A stretch of DNA of 5,681 bases from Actinomycetota bacterium. Its GTDB lineage: Bacteria; Actinomycetota; Acidimicrobiia; Acidimicrobiales; JAFATL01. Each line of letters opens with the position of its first letter. Within the stretch, counting starts at the first letter, position 1. Below are positions 1-5,544 of this stretch, in pieces. Both the position numbers and the translations under genes were made by a program. Under the pieces are notes generated by a model, which was not told the DNA's origin, did no database searches, and worked only from the letters and a program-made list of their open reading frames with translations. The stretch covers positions 1-5,681 of the forward strand of contig JAFATL010000002.1 of assembly GCA_019243975.1 (NCBI GenBank), read 5' to 3'.

Positions 1-607
1 GGGCCTGTCCCGGCGCGACATCATCCAGGCCTACAAGCAGCTGCAGCTCGGCATCATCTGCGTCGTCAGCGAGGACACGCAGAACTGCAACCTCATCAAG
101 TTCCAGCCGTTCTCCAGCTTCCCCAGCCAGGTCAAGGCGTTCATCGAAGGCGAGTTCCACAGCTACGTGGGCTGCGCCATGGAGTCGATGGCGTTCTCGA
201 AGATGCCGCCGTTCGCAGGCAAGGAGGTCCGCTTCGAGTCGTGGTGCGCGTGCTGCTTCGAGCCGATCACCTTCACGTCAAAGGACGGGCAGCCGGCCGA
301 GAACCGCTCGCACCCCGACTTCCGCATCCACGTCAGCCTGAGCCCCTGGGACTGGGGCAACGTCGACATCACGCTGATGTGCGACTCGATGAACTTCGTC
401 ATCGACGCGGAGCACGCCGACCGCTACGAGCGCCAGATCGGCCGGCGTGGCGTGATGATCACGCCCGAGCAGGGCGTGCTGTTCGTGAGCGTCGTGGCCG
501 ACGAGCGCATGCACAACTACCACTGGCCCCCGGGCCAGATGGCGCCCAAGCCGATACTCAAGGGCATGAAGATGCTCGGCGTCGACGTGAGCAACTGGGA
601 CGGCTGA
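1..607 (+). CDS. Organomercurial lyase (MerB)-fold protein, 3' part
   Basis: The reading frame is open from base 2 and its start lies upstream of the window; 201 residues remain. Seen: a CAMES motif with Cys at fragment residue 58 and Glu61, a Cys-rich strand WCACC (Cys82, 84, 85), and Cys127 in an LMCDSMNF motif. Known: MerB (about 212 residues) cleaves carbon-mercury bonds with Cys96, Asp99 and Cys159, in CALDTL and SFCCHVHFF contexts. The order and spacing match (69 residues between the outer cysteines here, 63 in MerB; 24 to the middle Cys here, 21 in MerB), as does the preceding FPSQVKAFIEGEFHSYVG segment. The MerB Asp is replaced by Glu. About 40 N-terminal residues should be missing. 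No merR, merA or merT is visible, so a mercury role is unproven; it may be a relative with another thiol-based activity. Fold assignment is fairly sure, function is not. It is likely co-transcribed with the oxidoreductase downstream. Confidence 0.72.
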   Translation, partial: GLSRRDIIQAYKQLQLGIICVVSEDTQNCNLIKFQPFSSFPSQVKAFIEGEFHSYVGCAMESMAFSKMPPFAGKEVRFESWCACCFEPITFTSKDGQPAENRSHPDFRIHVSLSPWDWGNVDITLMCDSMNFVIDAEHADRYERQIGRRGVMITPEQGVLFVSVVADERMHNYHWPPGQMAPKPILKGMKMLGVDVSNWDG

Positions 608-608
608 C

Positions 609-1553
609 GTGGTCTCGATCATCCCGCCGGGGCGGTTGGAGTGGGGCGTGCAGCTGCACGTCCAGTCGCAGTCCAAGACGTTCGCGGAGGACTGGGAGGA
701 CGGCACTGGCGTCGTCGAGCTGACGACACTGGCCCGCAAAGCCGACGAGGTCGGCGCGTTCTACATCGCCGTGTGCGACCACGTCACCGTGCCCAAGCCA
801 GCCGACCAGCACATGCGCACGACCTGGTACGACCCCATCGCCACCCTCGGCTACCTGGCGGCGGTGACCTCGCGGGTGCGGCTGATGTCGCACGTGTTCG
901 TACTCCCCTACCGCCACCCGTTGATGTCGGCCAAGCAGTTCATGACGATCGATGCGCTTTCCGGCGGGCGCGTGATCGTCGGCGTGGGCACGGGTCATCT
1001 GCAGTTGGAGTTCGCGGCACTGGGCGCCGATTACGAGCGACGGGGCGCCTTGACCGACGAAGCCATCGACGCCGTGCGCGCCGCGCTACGCGACGAGTAC
1101 ACGTCCTTCGACGGGCCCACCTGGTCGTTCACCGACTCGGGCCAGGCCCCCCGTCCGGTGCAACCCGAGGTGCCCATCTGGGTCGGCGGCTCGTCGAAGC
1201 CGGCGTTGCGCCGCGCCGCCACACGCGGCGACGGGTGGCTGCCGCAAGGCACACCCCGCCACGAGATGGCCGACGCTGTCGCCTATCTGCTCGAGCACCG
1301 CAAGGCGGCCGGCCTCGGCGACGCCCCCATCGACATCGGCACGATCACCGAGACGATCTACGTCGGCGAGCCCGGCTGGGACGTCGGCGGTCGCACCCTC
1401 TCCGGCAAGCCCGACGCCATCGCCGACTCCCTCCGCGAGTTCCGCGACATGGGCGTCTCCCACCTTCAGGTCCGCTTCCGCAGCCGCACCCTCGCCGAGC
1501 TCCTCGACCAGTTCGACGCCTTCGCCTCAGAGGTCGCGCCCCTTTTGAACTGA
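609..1553 (+). CDS. LLM-class F420-dependent oxidoreductase
   Basis: A 314-residue luciferase-like monooxygenase, a TIM-barrel family that uses reduced flavin or coenzyme F420 in oxidation-reduction of small organic molecules. Family hallmarks seen: an early barrel strand EWGVQLH (residues 11-17), the strand SRVRLMSHVFVLPYRHP (88-104), GGRVIVGVGTGHLQLEFAALG (119-139) with the following ERRG and DEAI stretch, and VPIWVGGSSKPALRRAA near 188-204. Near-identical motifs define the F420 subgroup found mainly in actinobacteria, so F420 is the likelier cofactor; the substrate cannot be read from sequence. The GTG start at 609 is chosen because it lies one base after the upstream stop, implying translational coupling, with GGGACGG (597-603) as a possible ribosome site. 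A later start near codon 10-14 is possible but would trim the first barrel strand. It is cytoplasmic and shows no sign of damage. Confidence 0.88.
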   Translation: MVSIIPPGRLEWGVQLHVQSQSKTFAEDWEDGTGVVELTTLARKADEVGAFYIAVCDHVTVPKPADQHMRTTWYDPIATLGYLAAVTSRVRLMSHVFVLPYRHPLMSAKQFMTIDALSGGRVIVGVGTGHLQLEFAALGADYERRGALTDEAIDAVRAALRDEYTSFDGPTWSFTDSGQAPRPVQPEVPIWVGGSSKPALRRAATRGDGWLPQGTPRHEMADAVAYLLEHRKAAGLGDAPIDIGTITETIYVGEPGWDVGGRTLSGKPDAIADSLREFRDMGVSHLQVRFRSRTLAELLDQFDAFASEVAPLLN

Positions 1554-1562
1554 TCGTCCCCC

Positions 1563-1628
1563 GCCCTCTGCGAACTCGCCACACTTGACCGCGTATACGC
1601 GGTCAAGTGTGGCGAGTTCGCCGGGGGC
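1563..1628. repeat. 66-bp near-perfect palindrome (52-bp perfect core)
   Basis: Bases 1570-1621 are an exact palindrome with no unpaired centre; the axis lies between 1595 and 1596 in GCGTATACGC. It extends to 1563-1628 with mismatches only at 1567/1624 and 1569/1622. As RNA it would give a stem of about 24 pairs closed by a UAUA loop. It starts 10 bases after the oxidoreductase stop and ends 33 bases before the lipoprotein ATG. There is no T-run on either side, so it is not a textbook intrinsic terminator, though actinobacterial terminators often lack one. It is much longer than a usual repressor operator. A terminator or a dispersed palindromic repeat (REP/MITE-like) are the main options; the sequence alone does not decide. 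Confidence 0.9.
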
Positions 1629-1648
1629 CGGGCGGTACCCTCGGCCTC

Positions 1649-1656
1649 GGGGGTGG
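1649..1656 (+). promoter_or_regulatory. Ribosome binding site of the lipoprotein gene
   Basis: GGGGGTGG lies five bases before the ATG at 1662. It overlaps the in-frame GTG at 1653, which therefore has no binding site of its own, and this favours the ATG as the start. Confidence 0.5.
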
Positions 1657-1661
1657 TGCCA

Positions 1662-2408
1662 ATGAGGCGAGTCCTCGCGGCGGTCGCGGTGGTCGGACTG
1701 GTCGCGTGCGGGACGAGTGCGCCGGCGCGTCGCTCCAGCGCCGCAGCATCGAGCTCGACGGTCACCAGTGAGGCACCGACCACGTCGACCAGCACCAGCA
1801 CCGCGTCGACAACGGTGCCGCGCCCACGGTCGACCGACGGCATCCAGCCAGGAATGCTCGAGGCCATCACCTCGTGCGAGCCGGATCTCAAGGGCGCGAC
1901 GCTCGACGTTGTTGCCGTGAACGGGCCGTATGGCGCTGCCATCTTGCACAAGGCCGCCACCGTGTCGCACCGGAGTCTCACCTTCGCAAACGGCCGCTGG
2001 TTCGACGGCGACCATGGGCAGGCAGCCTGCGCGCCCGAGATCTACGAGATGCCAGGGGCATATCCGCCACCCGCCACCTGGGGGTCCTCGGGATACGCGG
2101 CGTACTTCGATGGCACCCGTCGCGGATCTACGTCGGACGGAACCATCGGTCACGACGCGACGACACTCGTTGTCGGCATTAGCGACTCGACGGTGATCAA
2201 GGGAGCCATCGGTGGTGGGTACTGGGTCGTGCTCGCCATAGATGTCCGACAGCCCGGGGTGTACTGCGCCTACGACGCCGAAGGCCGGCTGCTTCACCAG
2301 GCGGGCGGGGGATCGTTTGGCGCCGGCGGTATGCCGGGATACACAGGCCCGACCGAGCCGCCGCTGGCCCCTGCTCAGTGCCCCAAGCAGGCGCCGTCCG
2401 TCTCCTAA
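1662..2408 (+). CDS. Putative secreted lipoprotein, unknown function
   Basis: I do not recognise the family. From the ATG at 1662 the product is 248 residues. Residues 1-16 form a short lipoprotein signal: MRR, a hydrophobic stretch, then GLVAC with Cys16 as the lipid-anchored residue. A low-complexity linker rich in Ser, Thr and Ala follows (about 19-58, including TSTSTSTAST), typical of actinobacterial surface lipoproteins. The folded part (about 60-240) has four cysteines (72, 123, 202, 240), probably two disulfides, and aromatic/Gly segments such as GGGYWVVLAIDV (184-195). The C-terminus is Pro-rich. The product should be tethered to the outer face of the cytoplasmic membrane. The GTG at 1653 would add three residues but is less well placed relative to the ribosome site. 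Codon use is somewhat less G/C-biased at third positions than in neighbours (GTT, TAT, ACA, GAT), as expected of a fast-evolving gene. It has no operon partner; the palindrome lies just upstream. Confidence 0.82.
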   Translation: MRRVLAAVAVVGLVACGTSAPARRSSAAASSSTVTSEAPTTSTSTSTASTTVPRPRSTDGIQPGMLEAITSCEPDLKGATLDVVAVNGPYGAAILHKAATVSHRSLTFANGRWFDGDHGQAACAPEIYEMPGAYPPPATWGSSGYAAYFDGTRRGSTSDGTIGHDATTLVVGISDSTVIKGAIGGGYWVVLAIDVRQPGVYCAYDAEGRLLHQAGGGSFGAGGMPGYTGPTEPPLAPAQCPKQAPSVS

Positions 2409-2412
2409 CCGA

Positions 2413-3621
2413 TCACTTGTGTCTGACGCCGTCCTTCCAGACGCCGGTGATGCGGGAGGCGAGGTCGTGCAGATTTTCGGGGTCGCCTGACAGAAGGGCG
2501 AGGTCGGCGCGCTTGCCGGGCTCGATGCTGCCGCGGTCGTCGGCTACGCCAAGTAGGGCGGCCGCGCTAGAGGTCGTGGCCACCCACGCGTCGATGGGCT
2601 TCATGTCGGAGTTGTCGACCATCAGCTCGAGCTCCTCGAGGTTGTGGCCGTGCGGCCCCACGCCGCTGTCGGTTCCCATCGCCACCTTCACGCCCGCGGC
2701 CACGGCCTGGCGGAACGACTCCTTGTGCACGGCGATGACCTCGTGCGTCTTGCGCAGCGCCCACTCGCTCACGTTCACGCCCCGGTCGGCAGCGGCCAGC
2801 ACCGACGCGGGCGCCAGCAACGTGGGCACCAGCCACGTGCCCCGCCCCAGCATCATCTCGACCGTCGGGTCGTCGAGGTAAATGCCGTGCTCGATCGAGC
2901 GGATGCCGGCGCGCACCGCGTTGGCGATGCCGTCGGTCGCTTGGGCGTGCGCCATCACGAACAGCCCAGCGGCTGACGCTTCCGCCACCAGCACGTCGAG
3001 CTCGTCGCTGCGGAAGTGGCCGTGCTTGGGATCGTCGCGCGGTGAGAGGACGCCACCCGACGTGGCCACCTTGATGACGTCGGCGCCCTCCCGGATCAGC
3101 TCGCGCACGCGCAGGCGCATCTCGTCGGGGCCGTCGACGATCGGCGACGGGTTGCCCGGGTAGGCGATGTAGCTGCGCAAGCATGCGCCCGACGGCAAAT
3201 GCGAGTCGGCGTGGCCGCCGGTCTGGCTCAGCATGGTGATGCTGATCTGCATGTGCGGGCCCGCCACCATGCCGGTCTCCACCGCCGTCTTCACGCCCAG
3301 GTCGGCGCCGCCCGCCTCCCGCACGGTGGTGACGCCGATATCGAGTGTGCGTCTGAGGTTGTCGACGGCCTCGAAGTACTTGGTGGAGAACGGCTTGAGC
3401 GACCGCCGCATGGGGTCGAGCTCGCCGCTCATCGTCACGTGGGTGTGGCAGTCGAAGAGGCCAGGCAGGACTGTGAGGCCGGTGGTGTCGACGACCTCGT
3501 CGCCGTCGAGCCCCACCCCGACGTCGACGATGCGGTCACCCTCGACGACGACGTCCGCCTCGGCCGGCGCCGCGCCGGTGCCGTCGAGAACGAGACCTCC
3601 GTGGAAGAGGAGTCGGGCCAT
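2413..3621 (-). CDS. Metal-dependent amidohydrolase (imidazolonepropionase/Xaa-Pro dipeptidase-like)
   Basis: A 402-residue amidohydrolase-superfamily enzyme; members hydrolyse C-N bonds of amides, cyclic ureas or dipeptides at a one- or two-metal site. The N-terminal beta-sandwich (about 1-50) leads to VLPGLFDCHTH with metal ligands His59 and His61. Next are ADVIKVATSGG with Lys184, the usual carboxylated bridging lysine, MAHAQA (His225), SIEHGIYLDD (His245) and MGTDSG (Asp318). The C-terminus has GSIEPGKRADLALLSGDP, which closes the sandwich. All expected ligands are present, so it should be active with two metals. It matches the COG1228-type subgroup often annotated as imidazolonepropionase or prolidase-like, whose characterised members include carboxypeptidases for Xaa-Arg/Lys or Xaa-Pro; the true substrate is unknown. 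No histidine-degradation genes are nearby, so hutI is unlikely. The ATG follows the crotonase stop by one base and has no clear ribosome site, implying coupled translation. No signal peptide. Confidence 0.88.
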   Translation of the reverse strand: MARLLFHGGLVLDGTGAAPAEADVVVEGDRIVDVGVGLDGDEVVDTTGLTVLPGLFDCHTHVTMSGELDPMRRSLKPFSTKYFEAVDNLRRTLDIGVTTVREAGGADLGVKTAVETGMVAGPHMQISITMLSQTGGHADSHLPSGACLRSYIAYPGNPSPIVDGPDEMRLRVRELIREGADVIKVATSGGVLSPRDDPKHGHFRSDELDVLVAEASAAGLFVMAHAQATDGIANAVRAGIRSIEHGIYLDDPTVEMMLGRGTWLVPTLLAPASVLAAADRGVNVSEWALRKTHEVIAVHKESFRQAVAAGVKVAMGTDSGVGPHGHNLEELELMVDNSDMKPIDAWVATTSSAAALLGVADDRGSIEPGKRADLALLSGDPENLHDLASRITGVWKDGVRHK

Positions 3622-3622
3622 G

Positions 3623-4426
3623 TCAGTCGTTGAACACGGGCGGGCGCTTGTCCTTGCGGGCCTTGATCGCCTCTTCGAAGTTGTGCGTGGTCAGGCGCAC
3701 GTAGAGCTGCGAGATGCCCTCGTGATCCATGTGGGCCGAGAGGCTGCTGGCGTCGAGGCTCGACCACAGCATCTTCTTGGTGATCTCCACACCGACCCGG
3801 CTGAAGGCGATGATGCGATCGGCCAGCCGGTAGCACTCCTCGAGCAGGTCCTCGGCCGGGACGACTCGCGACAGCAGGCCCATGCGCTCGGCCTCGGTCG
3901 CTTCGACGTCGCGGCCCGACAGCATGATCTCGAACGCACGTGACGACCCGACGGCACGCGGCAGCAGGTAGCTGATCCCGAGCTCGCTGGCGGTGAGGCC
4001 GTTGTTGATGCCGGCGGCCCGGAAGTAGGCGTCAGGCGAGCCGATGCGGATGTCGGTGCCCAGGCTCAGGCAGAAGCCGCCGCCGATGGCCGCGCCGTTG
4101 ATGGCTCCGATCACGGGCTGATGCATCTTGCGCATCGCCATCACCGCGTCCTCGAGCAGCTCCAGCGCTCGTCGGGCGATGGACGTCACGGTCAACCCGC
4201 TGATGTTGGGCATCACGCCCGAGTCTTCGAGGTCGGCGCCCGAGCAGAATCCCTTGCCCGCACCCGTGACCACGACGACCCGCGTCTCGTTGTCGCGGCT
4301 CACCTCTTCGAGCGCTTCCCGGAACGGGATCATCACGTCGAACGCCATGGCGTTCATGCGCTCCGGGCGATTCAGCGTGATGAGCGATACACCGGGCCGC
4401 GGTTTGTCCACCAATACGAATGACAC
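3623..4426 (-). CDS. Enoyl-CoA hydratase/isomerase (crotonase) family protein
   Basis: A 267-residue crotonase-fold protein, full length for the family, expected to act on acyl-CoA thioesters. Seen: LITLNRPERMNAM (residues 16-27), the oxyanion-hole loop GKGFCSGADL (57-66), a second oxyanion segment NGAAIGGGFCLSLGTDIRIG (110-129), SELGISYLLPRAVG (147-160), and a C-terminal tail KARKDKRPPVF. Classical hydratases use two Glu (144 and 164 in the rat enzyme), in GGGCE and GQPEI; here the equivalent positions are Cys119 and Gly139. Glu148 in SELG is a possible alternative acid. Hydration is therefore doubtful; isomerase, thioesterase, lyase or hydrolase roles are open. The GTG at 4426 is chosen because AAGGA (4434-4438) sits seven bases upstream and the protein then begins at the first beta strand. 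The frame stays open far upstream, but that is antisense to the regulator gene. It heads an operon with the amidohydrolase. Confidence 0.86.
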   Translation of the reverse strand: MSFVLVDKPRPGVSLITLNRPERMNAMAFDVMIPFREALEEVSRDNETRVVVVTGAGKGFCSGADLEDSGVMPNISGLTVTSIARRALELLEDAVMAMRKMHQPVIGAINGAAIGGGFCLSLGTDIRIGSPDAYFRAAGINNGLTASELGISYLLPRAVGSSRAFEIMLSGRDVEATEAERMGLLSRVVPAEDLLEECYRLADRIIAFSRVGVEITKKMLWSSLDASSLSAHMDHEGISQLYVRLTTHNFEEAIKARKDKRPPVFND

Positions 4427-4465
4427 AGCGGCATCCTTGCCGTTCGGCGGCGTAGCCGCATCCTT
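4427..4465 (-). repeat. Short direct repeat at the crotonase start, including its ribosome site
   Basis: Read on the minus strand, the 12-mer AAGGATGCSGCT occurs twice, at 4454-4465 and 4427-4438, with a 27-base period and one difference. The second copy supplies the AAGGA ribosome site of the GTG start at 4426. The function of the duplication is unknown. Confidence 0.6.
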
Positions 4466-4480
4466 ACAACCTCCGCTCAC

Positions 4481-4517
4481 TGGCGTGGTCTTGGCAGAAA
4501 TCGTCAAGAGATTGGCA
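4481..4517. promoter_or_regulatory. Candidate AraC-type operator half-sites in the divergent intergenic region
   Basis: TTGGCA occurs at 4491-4496 and again at 4512-4517, 21 bases apart (two helical turns). A third TGGC at 4481-4484 is 11 bases before the TGGC of the first copy. The set lies between the divergently transcribed crotonase operon and an AraC-family regulator. AraC-family proteins commonly bind direct repeats about 21 bp apart, so autoregulation or control of the divergent operon is plausible. The motif is short and could be chance. I see no convincing -35/-10 pair in the region; TTGACG on the minus strand (4507-4502) lacks a good partner. Confidence 0.3.
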
Positions 4518-4552
4518 TTGCAGCCATAGCCCGACCGAGCGACGATAGGGCC

Positions 4553-5524
4553 ATGGGCCTGCGACGGGTGGTGGCGGTGGCGTTCCCCGACGTGCAGATC
4601 CTCGACGTCACCGGGCCCCTCGAGGTGTTCTCGATGGCGACCCGTCTGCTCGACAGACCGGGACACGGCTACCGGGTCGAGCTGGTCGCCAACACCGACG
4701 GGTCGGTGCGAGCGTCGTCCGGGCTCGAGCTGATGGCGTCGCCGCTCGACAAGGGCCGAGGCGCCATCGACACGCTCATGGTCGCCGGCGGCCTCGGCAC
4801 GCGTGGCGCCATGCGCGACGCCGCGCTCATCAGCTGGATCCGCCGAGCGGCGAAGCGGTCGACGCGCGTGACGTCGGTCTGCAGCGGCGCCTTCCTGCTC
4901 GCTGAGGCCGGGCTCCTCGACGGCCGCAAGGCCACGACGCATTGGGAGCAGTGCGACCGCCTCGCCCGCCGCTTCCCCACCGTCGATGTGGACGCCGATC
5001 CGATCTTCGTCAAGGACGGCAACGTGTACACGTCCGCCGGCGTCACGGCCGGCATGGACCTCGCCCTCGCCCTGGTCGAGGACGACCACGGACCCGCCCT
5101 CGCCCTCGACGTGGCCCGCCAGCTGGTGCTGTTCATGAAGCGGCCCGGAAGCCAGTCGCAGTTCTCCGGTCACCTCACGGCGCAACTGGCCGACCGGCAG
5201 CCGCTGCGCGAGCTGCAGGGCTGGCTGGGCGATCACCTGGACGAAGACCTGTCGGTGAGCGCCCTCGCGGAGCGCGTGAACATGAGCACCCGCACGTTCG
5301 CCCGCGCCTTCCGCGCCGAGGTCGGTACCACGCCGGCCGACTACGTGGAGCAGCTGCGAGTGGGAGCCGCGCGCCACTGGATGGAGACCACGGACCGCGC
5401 CATCCCCGAGGTCGCCCGCGCCTGCGGCTTCGGCACCACCGAGACGATGTACCGCGCCTTCAACCGCGCCGTGCGGGTGTCCCCCGCCGAATACCGCCGC
5501 CGGTTTAGGCCGGCATCCGCTTGA
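4553..5524 (+). CDS. GlxA-type transcriptional regulator (DJ-1/PfpI domain + AraC HTH)
   Basis: A 323-residue two-domain regulator. Residues about 5-195 form a DJ-1/PfpI (class I glutamine amidotransferase-like) domain: AFPDVQILDVTGPLEVF with Glu24, MVAGGLGTRG (76-85), the nucleophile-elbow-like TSVCSGAFLLAEAGLLDG with Cys110, and TTHW with His130. Residues about 220-320 are an AraC/XylS DNA-binding domain with two helix-turn-helices: DLSVSALAERVNMSTRTFAR (232-251) and IPEVARACGFGTTETMYRAF (284-303), followed by VSPAEYRRRF. The family's DJ-1 domain is thought to sense a small ligand and is usually not an enzyme; the Cys/His pair is common among members. The ATG at 4553 is the first possible start in frame; AGGG (4547-4550) is unusually close to it, so initiation is weak or leaderless. 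It is divergent from the crotonase operon and precedes a stand-alone DJ-1 protein by 20 bases, so both are candidate targets. Confidence 0.9.
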   Translation: MGLRRVVAVAFPDVQILDVTGPLEVFSMATRLLDRPGHGYRVELVANTDGSVRASSGLELMASPLDKGRGAIDTLMVAGGLGTRGAMRDAALISWIRRAAKRSTRVTSVCSGAFLLAEAGLLDGRKATTHWEQCDRLARRFPTVDVDADPIFVKDGNVYTSAGVTAGMDLALALVEDDHGPALALDVARQLVLFMKRPGSQSQFSGHLTAQLADRQPLRELQGWLGDHLDEDLSVSALAERVNMSTRTFARAFRAEVGTTPADYVEQLRVGAARHWMETTDRAIPEVARACGFGTTETMYRAFNRAVRVSPAEYRRRFRPASA

Positions 5525-5532
5525 CCCACGAC

Positions 5533-5538
5533 AAGGAG
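5533..5538 (+). promoter_or_regulatory. Strong ribosome binding site of the DJ-1/PfpI gene
   Basis: AAGGAG lies six bases before the ATG at 5545 and nine bases after the regulator's stop. It is the best Shine-Dalgarno match in the window and suggests that this gene is translated much more strongly than the regulator ahead of it. Confidence 0.75.
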
Positions 5539-5544
5539 CACACA

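Noticed and set aside
641..1588. A long + strand frame of 315 codons overlapping the oxidoreductase gene.
   Set aside because: Its translation is Arg/Pro/His-rich low-complexity sequence typical of an off-frame reading of GC-rich coding DNA; the other frame carries clear family motifs.
1585..1613. TTGACC inside the palindrome as a -35 element for the lipoprotein gene.
   Set aside because: The sequence 17 bases downstream is TGTGGC, which does not resemble a -10 element, and the TTGACC is explained by the palindrome. TACCCT at 1636-1641 fits TANNNT but has no -35 partner.
1527..2297. A 256-codon minus-strand frame across the palindrome and lipoprotein gene.
   Set aside because: It has no recognisable motif or good ribosome site and opposes a gene with a clear signal peptide and lipobox.
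2378..2881. A + strand frame of 167 codons running into the amidohydrolase gene.
   Set aside because: It is antisense to the conserved His/Asp metal-ligand motifs of the amidohydrolase and has a biased Ser/Arg/Ala composition.
2413..3621. The amidohydrolase as histidine-degradation imidazolonepropionase (hutI).
   Set aside because: The motifs fit a broad subgroup and no other histidine utilisation gene is in the window, so a specific symbol is not supported.
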